Source of the DNA: Pogonophryne albipinna
Taxonomy: Eukaryota > Chordata > Actinopteri > Perciformes > Artedidraconidae
DNA: 64,000 nt
Direction: 5' to 3'
Assembly (NCBI GenBank): GCA_028583405.1
Contig: CM053260.1
Span: 15,411,638-15,475,637, forward strand
Notes under the pieces: model-generated
Seen by the model: only the letters and a program-made list of their open reading frames with translations
Databases searched by the model: none
What the model was told of the DNA's origin: nothing
Position numbers and translations under genes: made by a program
Part shown: positions 48,281 to 61,240 of the stretch, one piece after another
How the letters are laid out: each line of letters begins with the position of its first letter
How positions within the stretch are numbered: position 1 is the first letter of the stretch

Positions 48281-51009
48281 GGTGCTTTATTATTACAAAC
48301 ACATTACTTTGCCATATATTGCTTTATACAGTTGTAAATAGAGTGCTTTTCTATCAGTAAACTGAAAACAAAACATGGATGCTTGTTTTTACATTCAGAA
48401 GTTCTCTCCATGTTGGTATAATGCTAATGATAACACCGTTGTTTTCATGCTTTCTGCACACAAAGGGATGAGAGTCCTCTTTTTACCGTGACCGTACATA
48501 TTGCTCATGCTTTGAGGACTGTTTTTGTCATTCTCAGTACCAGACACACACAATGGTTGACATTATGCCATCACTCGTGAAACATGAAATAAATAGAAAC
48601 GACTAGAACAAACATGCTGGAAGAGGTGGAGGTGGGTGGATTCAGGATCTGCAAAGGATGCTATAACTGCATGCGCAGAGCAATACCACTGCACATGTAG
48701 TCCAAGTTATCGTCAACAGACTGTTCATTATTATGAAGTCACTAAAAGTATCATGCATTTTGGATCAAAGGTATAAAATATTCAGGAAATCATCCATATT
48801 TTTGAAAAGGCCTATGAGGACCGTCAAGATTAAAAATAAATATGCAAATGGTGACACAGTTTTTGAAGAACAAACAAATAAAACTAATTGATACTTTCGT
48901 TCATTCATTTTCAGTGTGCTCAGAATCTATGATGAGCACTGCAATAAAACATCATATTCATGTGAGGTGATTTTAACCTGAACATTGATTTCGTATTCAC
49001 CATTACAATTTGTGATACATCACACAGCCTATTGGCTACCGGTGTTACATGAGTGGAGATCTTGCCAGTTATTTTTGTTTTAAGCTGTAACAAAGATGCT
49101 TTTCTTCTGTCGAGATTCAGTCGTTCTTGGCTGATTCTGAAGTTTCAAATCATGCCAACGTTTCTCAAAGGAATATAGATTTAAAGCATTAAACAGATAA
49201 CTTGAGCAGCACAGTTGGTAATGTATTTTGTTTGATATTGTAAATATGCAATTCATTAATGGGTAAATCTGTAATTGAAATACAATTGATACAAAAGTGA
49301 TTGTATAGATATCTTACAAAAATAAGCAATTTTTTTGTTGTTGCATAATATTCTACTCAATTGGTGAGTGTTTCAATTGAAATAAATCATGTGTTTAAGT
49401 ACTCATAAATATGATTATTTGGGGAGTTTTCATAATATATCGATGTTTCCTTAACAATCTCTGCAATATATCCACCCATGTGTAGTCTGTATGCCATGCT
49501 GTGTTTATGAAGTAGTTTAAAGTGATGTTTTGGTGGTGTTTAGTGTCAGGATGTTTTTGGTGTCTTTATAGCAGCCATGCAACATCAGCCACATTGGGCC
49601 AAAGTGGTAAAGTGGCTTGATTGTCACAAACACAAACATTCAGCACGCTTGACAACAGAATAAAGGGGCTTTTCACCTTTATCTGGATGGTGTTTATTCG
49701 CTAGCTTTAGTGTAATAAAGTTGGAATCCAGTCAGATTAATGTCTGGTTCCATCTTTTTCATGGTTTTTCATCCTGTTGTTTTAATGACTGATAGTGACA
49801 TATGTATGGGGATATTGCTGTATTTGTTTTTTGCTGAAATGCTGCTTTAAATGTTTTCTTGTTATGTGACAGGTAATTATTGTATGATGGATTGTTTTTA
49901 TTTATACAAACTCACTGGGGATTCAAATCTAGCTCTTGTTTAAAGCAATAGTTCCACTTTTTCAGAAATACACTTAAATGTGCTTTCGTGTGAGTTGTAG
50001 CTGCTATTATAGTTTTTATTGTTAAATCTGTACTAAGTTGTAAAAAGTTGTGGTTTTACAGGGATGTTTCAAACTATTTATTGGCTATGGGCAGTTAGAG
50101 GAGCTGCTTAGTGCTAAGCTAAACTAACTGGCTGATGACACTAGCATACTTATATATTTAGAATACAGACATGAGGTATACAGTAGCATCGGCTAAGTCC
50201 CAAAATGTTGAACTATCCCATAAAACACAATATACAGGAAGAGGGTACAAAAACATGAACACCTTAATGAAAACCACAAATACTGCGTCCTTTACCTGTA
50301 TGTCTCTCAACAGATACATTTAAGTATAATTGTTCATAGTCTGCATTTTTATAATTCATATTGCATATAATGTGTATTTACTTTGATGTTTTTTTTCTTA
50401 CGTATTTTTACAAAATTGCTTCTGAGAGATATATGCAAAAATGTACCTGCACTGTCCTGTACCTGCAAAAAGTCAAACTATCTGTCAATTCTTATTGAAT
50501 GTAATTTAATCTTATCTAATTTCATCTAAATTACTATAATATAGTCTTGAATGTAATATAACTAATAAACAAATGTTTTCTAATTGAATCCAGTGAAACC
50601 TAATCAAAACTAAACTTTAGAACCGACAAGAACCAAACATGATAATAATAATACAAATAAATATACAATCTTCATTAAATTAGATCGCAAGGGTGTTCAT
50701 GCTTTTGTGTCCACTTCTTGAATATCAGTAACCCAGAGCAACAGGTGTGTGACTGACCTGCTTACATTGTATCTGAAATCCTTTGAATACTCAAGTCTGT
50801 CTCGGTTGATAAGTTGGCTTAAATGTAATTTTCTCAACTATTCAGTTTCTCGACATAAGGGGGGATCAAGCTGAAGTATTATTCATCCAAGCAAATATTG
50901 ATGGCTCTGTGTGATAATAATCCTTATCCTCTTAAATCCTTGGCTTTAGTTTTGAACTCAAAGAACTGACCCAGGGGAATGTGAGGCCCTCACCCTCAAT
51001 CCCCACCAT
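48281..51009 (-). other. Downstream of the neuritin gene, possible long 3' UTR
   Basis: AT-rich sequence after the neuritin stop codon with no exon recognised. A minus-strand AATAAA lies at about 48283-48290. Whether the transcript extends that far cannot be told from sequence alone. Confidence 0.3.
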
Positions 51010-52886
51010 CTATACAGGATACCAGTTGGGCCCGGCCATGATCATCGCACCCATCAGAGGCAATGTGAGGGCCGCCAGAGGCGAGCTGATGCTGGGCGAG
51101 GAGCTGGGGCTGCACAGGTCGAACAGACTTCCCTGGAAGCGCATCTTGGTGGAGTCCTGCCTCAGAGTCTCCCAGATGGAGCTCACCTCCTCCTGACAGT
51201 CAGACAGCGCTGTGAGGGCACACGTGTGGAAAGCTTCCCAGTGGCTGTGGCAAACAAAAAGATCATCAGATCAACACTGGCGTCTGTCAAGTGTTTATCC
51301 CGGCTCCAGCATGCAGACCTGCACTGTCTGTCGTGGATTAATTCGCTTGCAAGTAATCTATCAGTCAGACGGCCACGATGGCTTCACGTAAGTCAAACTG
51401 AGCTTTAATTACCATGGCAACTGCATCCGAGAGTGAAACAATATCGTAGATGATATTGCAAGAGGGCAATTTCCGACAGAAGGCTTATGTGTAAATCTTT
51501 GTCTTCAATATACAGTGCTGGGGTTGTAGAGTGCGTGCAGTAACAATGATAAAAAACGTCCCCAGAATTTCATTACTGCTGCAGCAAAGTCATAAATTAT
51601 TTAGTATAGTGGCTCAGTGTCTCAGCACCATTTCTCTATCTCCCTCTGAGATTGTGGCTTCTGCTCTCTTTCTCTCCAGCATTTTGTGAGACAGCTTCTT
51701 CAAACTGTGTCCGTCTATATTAATCCACTAAATCATGCCCTACCTCCAATAAATTGAACAGAAATAAAGTTTTGTGTTCAGGGCGGAAGATTAGTGGTTT
51801 TCACTTTTTATTCTAACACATCACTTTCAGCTTACAGTTTTGCCTTCTCTGGTTTAATGACTCCATCAGTTTAATTTCAACACATACAGGGGATGTGCCA
51901 TGTGTGCAAATGCGGCATGCTGTTCACACACTGCCTCACTAATGAAGTTATCATCACCTGCACACGGCTGCCACTCCCGTCTCGCTCGTCACGTTCTCCT
52001 GAAAGTTATCCATGCTGTCTCCCAGCTCCAGGACACAATCAGAAAAGTCCTTATAAATGTTCTCACACTTAGCGTCAGCATCCAAGTCTCCTGACACCAT
52101 CAGGGACAGAAATACTGCAAAACAGACACAGTGAACGGCTTTATTAGTTATTCATGATAATTCATTTATTGTTATTTCCTCATTCTGGTTCATTTTTCCC
52201 TACCATGTTCCCCACATTATTACAGCTAAGAATCATGCAACTTCTGCTACAATAACCACAATATTAATGTAATGTTTGTTTTAGTTGTTTCATGAGGCTA
52301 TGCACAGGTTTTTCATTGCCTTTAGTATGGGAATTTAAATATGTTCCCTTCCTGTCATTTAGTATTCACTTTATACAAATGTCAGTGGGTGTTGGGCTGT
52401 GAAGCAGATGTTATCAGACAATAGTTTTCACCACTGCACCCCACACAGTGTTTTACTTTCACATGGGTGTGTAATGCTCTTTTTCTGATTTAAATGATAT
52501 AAAACATGTCAATACAACATTATGCAAGAGGATAACGCAAGGAACACTTACAGACAAAATATTAAGTATAAATATAAAAGTAGCTCTTGTGGGACATAAA
52601 TCGTATTATTTTTTGGATATTGCATGTCCATAGGTCTGCACAATAAAGAGACCCCACTATACCGTTGATGGGTGTACTACAACCTCCACGGTGCAGGTCT
52701 CACAACCCCCATGCAACACTGATGGAGATAAAAGATAAGATACATTTCTGATGTGTGAAGATAAAAAGATGCAGTTTTTTGTTTTCATACATCCAAAGTG
52801 GCTCATAGTTTAAATAATACCCACGAAGCAGCTTGAGATATATTACCGAGGGCAAACGCGAGTATCCCTCCGATCTTCGTCGACAT
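51010..52886 (-). CDS. nrn1l: Neuritin-family GPI-anchored protein
   Basis: Small secreted or GPI-anchored protein of the neuritin (CPG15) family, which promotes neurite growth and synapse maturation. Three exons on the minus strand (52886-52847, 52114-51958, 51244-51010) join in frame to 143 residues. The signal peptide MSTKIGGILAFALVFLSLMV is followed by six cysteines at 30, 40, 65, 74, 82 and 110, in neuritin spacing: CENIYKDFSDCVLELGDSM, VCSHWEAFHTC, ALSDCQEE and GSLFDLC. A Ser-rich stretch and a hydrophobic tail (about 118-136) fit a GPI-attachment signal. The tail ends AGPNWYPV, unlike the neuritin ending I know. The choice between nrn1 and nrn1-like is uncertain: the sequence is divergent, yet ssr1 lies next to it and human NRN1 and SSR1 are both on 6p. 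The family call is firm; the symbol is tentative. Confidence 0.85.
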
Positions 52887-53257
52887 GAAAAATCCCATAT
52901 CATCCCATCTCAAGCCAAGCGGAGGGCGCGGGATGCTGCCGAGGCACTCGTGAAAAGCAATTTAAAAAAAGCGGAGCTCAGTCTCACGGAGCTGCTTATC
53001 CGCCCATCATTAACGTGTGTCGGTGTGTATCAGAGATGAAGCGGAGATAATCACTTGGTGTGAGCCTGTGTGTGTGTGTGTGTGTGTGTAGTCTTTTTCT
53101 GCTCCGGCCGACTGCTGACGTTACCTGCCCCCCGGCGCGCGCTGAGCTCATCTTCTTCCCCCTTAGCACCGGACAGCTCTCACCTCCCCGAGGAGGAGGA
53201 ACCTCCGTACAACCCTCCTGCAACACTCACGCAACACCGGCAGGACTCTCAGGATGC

Positions 53258-53950
53258 TCCTGCGTGTTGTTATCATCCACTTTCTCATACTTTGTATCTT
53301 ATGTTATCTCAATGTAGGAGCTTCACCCTATTCCACTACAGATGCTTAATGCTGTAGCATATCATAAAAGCAGCTATGTTATCAGTCCTGTCCACAATGA
53401 AAGTATTGGGTGCATGCCATATTTTACAGTTGCATTGTCTCCTAATTATTTCCTGGGAATGACAATGTAATTTGGTAGGTCCAATATTACCGTAGTAAAT
53501 AGTCCTGTGTTATTAAAATGATATAGATTGTCAATTGGGAAAAAATGTATGCCAGTATTCAACGTGTTCAATTGCAAAATGAAATAAAATTAGGATCTGA
53601 AAAAGATTTAAAGAATCTAAAAAGTAATATGTGAGTATCAACTGATTGGAGATAAAGTAGAATAGACTGATCTGTTCATTTTGCACATTTAAACTCAAAT
53701 ACATATGTATTTATCATGTATGCATTTTCACTATTTTCTGAGGTTGTGTAGCCCAAACATTCATTCGATTGATAAATAATTGTAGTTGGAAACTAATTTC
53801 ATTTTAAGTTTCCTTGAGCTACATTATCCACTGAAATTGAAGACTGCATAAACATAAGTAGCATAAACCACCAATTGTCATAGAATACAGATAACTGAAT
53901 AGTAATTAGTAATATTATTGAAAATAATCATTATTGAAAAATACACTTTG
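53258..53950. other. Intergenic, no gene seen
   Basis: AT-rich spacer between the neuritin 5' region and the putative 3' end of ssr1. Confidence 0.4.
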
Positions 53951-53958
53951 TTCACCTT

Positions 53959-53964
53959 TTTATT
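53959..53964 (-). terminator. Candidate poly(A) signal of ssr1
   Basis: Minus-strand AATAAA about 780 bp after the ssr1 stop codon. Another AATAAA overlaps the stop codon itself (54742-54747) and is probably too close to be the main site. Confidence 0.4.
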
Positions 53965-54742
53965 GTTTTAAAAAAAACACTTTTTTCCTCCAAAAGTAAT
54001 GGTATGCAATCTAACAGCATCACCAGCCCATAGTAAAAAAAAAAGAAGAAAAAAAGGTAAACCAACCCGCAGAAAACCTCCAGAGAACACTGTTTTAACA
54101 TTGGTTGTAAATGCAGCTGCATTGCCCCACTGAAATGCAAAAGTTTTTATTTTCAAAAACCCCAGGCTATATTTGTCTTGATGTTAAAAGCAGAGGTGAG
54201 GAACACTTTTAGAATCAATTGCATCTACTGTTTTTCTTAGCATTAATGCTTGGCAGAACACTGCAGATAAGGCACAATGGTGTTTACGAGGAAGGGGATT
54301 CATCTCATTCAACAGATGAAATAGCAATGTTTTGAAGCTTAAGAATGCAGAAACAAATATCCAAATTAATCATTTTGACTGGGCAACATTCATACAGGCA
54401 GTGACAGATATTTGTAGCGTTTTTTTGTAGTTTGTACCGCAATGCAAAAAGGTTAATGACTTATTGGTTCATCTTTCACACACACACACATACCGATAAA
54501 AAAGTCCCTTTAAAAATGAGCTGTAGTTCAGTCCTGTTAGTGTCTAAATGGCCTTCCAGTCCGGGATGCTCTCCGGTCAAGGCTCCAGCAGAGCAGCAGG
54601 ATGAGATCCAAACAAACATCTTTAGCACTTGGCTCAGACTGGAAACGTTGCTCCATTGTAAATGGGAATCGGGTTACTGTGGTGAGGAAATTAGCTTTGA
54701 AAGCCTGCTGGTCTGTATGATGACGGATGGAAGCGGATGGTT

Positions 54743-57700
54743 TTATTGATCTGTACCAGCTGCCCTCTTGGTCCGTTTTCGTGGAGATGCTTTAGGGGAA
54801 GCCTTGTCTGTAGCACAGGATGTGAAGATCAGATTTGATTTTCATGGCAATTAACAGTGATATGACCAAATGAATCACTTCTCTGTTTAAACTGTAATTA
54901 TTTGTAACGGTTGGGGATAAAAAATGAACATACTCATGACATTGAGAGTCTCCTGAGGAATCCAGCTGATGTCCACGTCGCTCATCCCACCAGTGCCCTT
55001 CTCTATTTTCACTGGGACTCTCTTTTTCTGAAAAAGACAACATGAATAATTTTAAAACCATTGTTTCAACATCCACGTATCCCTTTTTGAGAAGGTTTTA
55101 GAGGGAGTTAGGATGCATGCCACCGCTTGCTAATGTGCACTTTATCCATTTGCTGCTGTAGATATGACAACACTTTATAACATTTGCATTGGTACACCAG
55201 TATGCCAAATAAAACAGCTGATTGAAGACTAACACATACCGTCCTCGTCTCCAGGACCTGGTACACCCCAAAGAGCGCCAGAGCTGCCAGTCCACCCATG
55301 AAGATGTACAAGAACATTCTGCAGAACAAAAACAAATGGTATTACATATGTTAAATCAATAAAAAGATTTCCAGTGTAACATGGTGTTTTTCCATACCAT
55401 GCTCTGAGAGCGGTGCAATGCTTGTGGATAACTGAAGACATCATTTACTGTACATACATAGACACTATGCAATGCATTTTAGTTAAATACCTGTAGCCAT
55501 CAAGCTAGTTGAAGATATGAAATGAATGTGTCCCTCTGTTTAATATTCTGCGGTTTGCTTATTAAAGAATGATGGCAAAAAAACAATATTCAAGTGCACA
55601 TTGTTATCAAGACCAGTCTAACAAAATCTGCCCCCTAGAGCCCTTTAAAATAACCTTTAACTAATCTAGTATCTGAAATGAAGATTTGATTGGTTTTGAG
55701 ATTTTAGGATGGAAAACATTTTGTATTTCTTTAATAATTCACTGGTGACAGTTTCTGCATCTTGCACCAGCAGCACAATTCTGACAACTAATCTCTTTGT
55801 GCCAATTTCACACCTCCGTTTTTACAGGTTCCTACATGCGCTGCAATAGTCTGTGAAGATTGTAATTGTGAAGCTTTAGAGAGCTGTATTTAGCCTGAAA
55901 GGATGATTCAAATAAGAAATAATGGGGTAAAATATTTAGATTTACACACGATTTACATCAAACTGAGAAGCAGAAATCCTTTTAATTCATCCATTACTGA
56001 TTCAATCATTTTGTTGCCACCCTATTGTTTGCGAAGTCCCTTTCATTTGTGCAGTGAAATAATATTATTTATTTACCTGTTACCTGTCTTGTTTTAAAAC
56101 ATGTGTCATAATGGCTCCGATGTCTTTTAACTGCAAACCAAATCTAACTACAAGAACAACTAAAATAATCTGAACCTGATTTATATTTTCCTAGTAAGTG
56201 TGCAGGGTTAGAGATCAGTAAAAGAGAGTCTCACGTTTCTCCGTCAATTCCCTCTTCCAGCTCAGTGATGGTGACAGTCTGGTTGTAGATGGCCGCCTGG
56301 AACGTGTTGCCCTGAAGAAATGTAAAACAAATACTAGTAAGCAAAGAACCAAAGCAAATAGATACCTTGGAATAATTTTATGGATTTTTTTAGAAGAGCA
56401 ACTCTTTAAAAATCTGAATGTCATTATGACAAAACAACAGTCAAAGCTCAGCAGCAGGCAGAACATAATGACAGTGAGGAGCCACCAGTCACCCTAATTA
56501 TGTAAAAATGGAAACAAATATACGAATATGAAGACAAACTGCTTTGCTGACATTGTTTTCGTCAGGTATGCGCTTTCATTAGTCATTCAAAATGTAAGTC
56601 GGGCTGTGAGAATACTTCCTCCCATCACTCTACTTCTGTTCTCAAAGCAACCTTAACAGACCTCAAGCACCACCACTAATAATACATGCTATTCATAAAT
56701 AAATAATGAAAATACTTTTTACCTCAGTGTCTAGATAGTTGAGGAGGATAACAAGACCAAAAGGACGGCCCGCCATGGGCTGTGCTGGGATGAAGGAGTA
56801 CTCGAAGGAGGCCTGAGTCTGGGGCGGCACCACGGTGCTCAGAGGCAACGCTGTGAACTACACAAAACATTTAGCGTTAAAACACATGCAGAAGATAACT
56901 AGATCGGATTAGATATACTTTAATGATCCTGAAATGGGAAATAGTTTTGTCATTAAAAACAAATGTGAATTTTTATTCTGAATGTTAAAAAATAAATCAT
57001 GAAATCCATGCAGGGCCGGAAAATCATATTGAATAATATCAATATCTTTCAATATTATGAGTACTTTGTACCTGCATTAAACTGGCAGTGTACATAATTG
57101 TTATAGTGTTTTTTATATTGTAATTTCTATATTTTCATGGTCTTAACTTAGCAGAATTATGCCTGTATTCTATGTTTCTTTTACCACATACAGATGTGTA
57201 TTCTAACCTGATTTATATTTTAACATACTCTTATACACCTACATTCCAAAAACGTTGAAACGCATAGGCATTGAGTGATTTAAAACACGTCAACAGAGAA
57301 TTGCATTCTTAAAGTATTTTTTATCGGATTTGTATTAAAGGTGGAGCATATGTGTGTGTAATAATATTTATTTATGTACTTCAGATCAAACTTACGTTCT
57401 GGATGTAGAACTGGAAGTCTTGTGGGTAACGGAATGAAGCCTCCAACGACTGAACGGTGAAATCCTGACTGCCCTTGTTGGTGAAACCCACCAGGAACCT
57501 TACAATTTCATTGGCAGGGAACTCTAAATGAATGAAAACAACAAATAAATATAATGTTAAAAACACGAATACAGATAAAGTATGACTTATTAGTTGTCAT
57601 AACAAAGATGCAAAATGTCTTGGTCTCTTGAAAGAATAGCTCGAATGATGATGGTTAAATTAAAGCCTACCTTCTCCAGTCACGAAGAGGATGGTGGTGT

Positions 57701-59169
57701 CGGCATCAGGGTGAGACCCTATCTGTTTATCCGCTCCGTCATCAGAGTCCTCTTCCTCTGCTTCCTGAGGAGGAACATCACATGACATTGTTACTTGATC
57801 GTCTGCATGTCAATCCAATGGCTTGCCTTGTTGCTGTATGATTAAAACATACCGACGGTTGGATCTGATCTTCCTCAACGAGCACCTCTTCCTCATCTTC
57901 CTCCTCATCTACTGCAGTTTCTGTGTCCTCAGCAAGGTCCTCAGCAAGGTCCTCAGCAGAGTCCGAGTCTGCAGAGACATGGCCTGCAGGGGAGAAGACA
58001 AAAAGATATTGATTATATAATATGCTGTCAAGGATGTTGATTATTGTCAGATCTTATACTAATGCATTGTGTTTTCCTGTTCTGTGTATTTCCCGCTACC
58101 ACTTTTATAACAGTCTTTGGTGAGCATAATGAACAATAAACTTATTATATCATAAAATAATTTACTACGGTTTTACTTATCATATCACTTTTTGTGTGTG
58201 TATAGCTTGTACAAATGCCTATAGATCTCCCAAGTAACCACCAAATAAATCACAATATATCAGTAATAAGGCATTTTTGTCGATTTCACACCGTTCTTAT
58301 TGATTGGTTATAGGGTTACAAAAGCGAGTGAATCAATATGATTTTCTCTTCTGTAATAACTTGTGTTGGTGGAAAAGATGGAATATTTGGCACTAGTTAG
58401 ACCATTCACCAAAACAACCAATGAATTACATGTTTTCAAAAGTGATATTTTGCTAGATTTAAGCGGTTTCTACAATATTTCAAAGTAAAATGAAAGGAGG
58501 ATGTGTACATGATGTTGTACCACATTGTAACATTTTTATTATTGCCATATTTCCCTGTCTGTGGACAAACTAGTGAAAAAATGAAAAATACCAGGACAAT
58601 AAAAAGCCCCCACTTTAATGTAAGTGTTTGGGAGAAGCAATGTAAGAGAAACTTAGAAACACAAACTTGTATACAGTAAGTCACCATCTTATCTATGGTG
58701 ACGTGTCCCAGCAGGACGGAGCGTTAACTGTTGCTGCATCAACAACGACTTTTAGACTTTGTCTAAAATCACCTCTAAAGAGCACAAAGTGTAATGCAAC
58801 TTCACTTTTAATGGCTGACGTTACTTTTTCTAAAGCTTCGACGCCAGCAGCTGTTACGAGACGATCCTTTTTAGAGCAAAAGAGACGAGCTACAACTCTC
58901 TTATAATCATGAATAAACTTATAAGTCAAAGCTCCATACATTGAAGGTAGGAAAGCGGCGGTGAGGACGTATAGCTCCTGGTGGAAGGCTGTGTGACTAT
59001 GCCACGTCAATATGTGAGGCTATCTAACAACTTTTGTAACTGTTGCCGTAGTGAAGCGAAGATATACACTTCCTGCTTTAAACGAGAAATGTGACTTACC
59101 GATGGACATTAATCCACAGGGGAAGGCCAGGAGGAAGACCAGCAGCATTTTTGACCCGAAATTAAACAT
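54743..59169 (-). CDS. ssr1: Translocon-associated protein subunit alpha (SSR1)
   Basis: Alpha subunit of the TRAP complex, which sits beside Sec61 in the ER membrane and helps secretory proteins start translocation. Nine coding exons on the minus strand: 59169-59100, 57983-57853, 57764-57671, 57523-57396, 56857-56723, 56311-56235, 55318-55240, 55027-54934 and 54807-54743. They join in frame to 290 residues (human about 286). In order: a signal peptide ([20 protein letters not shown]); a very acidic luminal segment (about 32-80); the TRAP alpha domain with [15 protein letters not shown] and [15 protein letters not shown]; a membrane span (about 213-235, [19 protein letters not shown]); and a basic cytosolic tail with [14 protein letters not shown] and [14 protein letters not shown]. 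Glycosylation sites NFT (N141, split by an exon junction) and NQT (N196) match the human positions. An in-frame ATG 33 nt upstream (59202) is possible, but the chosen one gives a typical signal peptide. Confidence 0.95.
57925..57960 (-). repeat. Three 12 bp units in the ssr1 acidic exon
   Basis: Three tandem GTCCTCAGCAAG-type units (plus-strand sense) encode [11 protein letters not shown] in the acidic luminal segment. They are in frame and near identical. Confidence 0.85.
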
Positions 59170-59379
59170 TTTTGCAGAGTTGGAGGCTGAAGTTAGTAAC
59201 ACATCAGCGTTCAGGAGAGGAGAGGATAGCTGCGGGGAAGAGGCGGGACAAGGGGAGCGAAGACCCGCCTGCTGTGGGGAGGAGCACTACCAGAGCTTCA
59301 GTGGGTTGGTTGAGTATGTGTTTCAAAGTTTTGTGAATAACCTTTTTTACAATACATTTGATATCACAAGTCTCCTGGG

Positions 59380-59730
59380 GATCAAACTTTTTCATACCAA
59401 GGACCACTTAACCAATAAAAAGACACTCGCGGACCACCTAACTCCACAAATATCCCAAAACACATCGTTTTTCTAGAACAGATTATAAATCGCCTGGAAA
59501 TGGTACAAACAAGTGGCAACATGTGTGACGAAGGTGTTGCCCTGGGCTTTATCATGCAATAGAAAGTGAAACTTAAGCTCGTTCCATTGCGGAGATATTC
59601 CTGCGAGAGTGCGGAAAACTTAAATGTATTTATTTATTTCAAATGTGAAATGTTACCAATATACTCACGGACCACTAGGGGGCGCTCACGGACCACCAGT
59701 GGTCCGCGGACCACACTTTGAGAAGCACTG
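59380..59730. mobile_element. Charlie-like hAT relic upstream of ssr1
   Basis: The right end GGACCACACTTTGAGAAGCACTG and the left end TCATACCAAGGACCACTT resemble the two termini of a common vertebrate hAT-Charlie-type repeat with GGACCAC motifs. The left end is worn and no target duplication is clear. It lies about 210 bp upstream of the ssr1 start codon. Confidence 0.5.
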
Positions 59731-59734
59731 AGAC

Positions 59735-61020
59735 AAATACATTGGATAAAGGTTAATAGAGCAAACATTAGAATGTACACAAGGTTATAATCGGCTATTA
59801 TAGTAACAGGTTTGCCTAATTGAATGGTTTTATTATTAAATGCTTAATTTTTTTAAATAGGTTTTTATATGAGTTGGAATATATATTTTCAATCTATTGA
59901 CGTATGACTCTTCAAAATTAAATGTTATGAATGCATAATGTGGCTATTAATGTGCAAGAATACCCACTGGAAATAATAATTGCTGAAGAGATTAAGTAAT
60001 CATGTTCTTACAGTGAAATATCTTTGCAAAATGTGTTTAAAGATCTGAAAATCACACTAAGTAAAAATTGTTCCAACATATAACTACAGAAAATCGGCTT
60101 GAAGGTTGTGTTTTACTCATGGAGAATGTTACTGTCATAAAACATGTAATGTCTCGCTCACATTTTTTACTTTAATTTCATACATTGTGCAATTTTGCAC
60201 AGTGTGTAAACATTGTGTTCTCCAGATGTTGTCACAATTTTTTGATAATCTATATACCATTCATTTATTATTAGGTCAATGTGACAGGTATTCTTGCAAA
60301 TATACGGATAGGCTTTGATAAAACTTAAAAAGTCACTGTGTATAGAACCTTAATGTCCTTGCACTACAATTGTTGTACAATAATGAGGCTAATTCAGAAA
60401 TAAAGAATCAGTCTCTGATGTTCCCAGTTTGTGTGAACTTCGTGTCAGGTACTGACTGAAATCATGGGGAAGAAAGACAAAAACAGTGTAGGATGTGGAT
60501 AAAGCAATGAACCTCAAGATGTCACTGTAGCTGAATTGCACCAAAAGCAGACTTTATACTGAAACCTAAAAAGAAAATATCCCTGAAACTGTTACTCTCA
60601 TCTTTCAAAATGTCATACAACAATGTTATGAGCAGAGATCAGGGAGTTACAATGCAGAACAAGCTGTTACCAAGATGAGCAGTTTTTTTAAACCCATCAT
60701 GTTAAACCATTGAGTGTCATATGTGCACAGCTTCCTCTGGTAAAGCCTAAAACTCCCAGATCCTCTACAGATCGATCTCTTTAAATAACTGTGCATCATG
60801 ATGTGAAGGAGGACATGACTTGACCTATAGGAGCCCACACGCCGCGCAGGAAGCCACTCATCCAGTGTTGGTGGGTGGGATGTGTTAAAACAGACCTGAG
60901 AAGCAGCTGGAGGACGTGTCAGGTCCGAGCTGCCACTTCACTGAAAGGATATTCATCGCAAATGATTAAAAAATAAGGTGTGCAGTGTGCTTGTAAGAAC
61001 ATTTTACTATGAGAAAACTA
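59735..61020. other. Intergenic, no gene seen
   Basis: AT-rich sequence. A slightly GC-richer patch at 60790-60950 has no recognisable frame. Confidence 0.4.
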
Positions 61021-61240
61021 CAGTGAAGTAATTAAAATAGCAGAGGCTAGACCGTTATCTTCCTTGGCTTTATATTCAAATGATTAGCCGGCCAGCTAAC
61101 CAATCAGAGCAGACTGGGCTCTGGTTTCAGGCATTATAGAGAAATAAAGCACTTTTTGAACAGCATGTAAACATGTCACAGTAGAGGCACAAAATACAAA
61201 TATGAACCTGAAAATGAGCATAATGGAGATCCTTTAACTG
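61020..61240. mobile_element. Copy of a common teleost dispersed repeat
   Basis: Contains AACCAATCAGAGCAGACTGG and ends in TGAACCTGAAAATGAGCATA followed by a TTTAA-like end. I recognise this as a widespread fish repeat, probably a non-autonomous DNA element. Its exact ends and class are uncertain. Confidence 0.45.
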
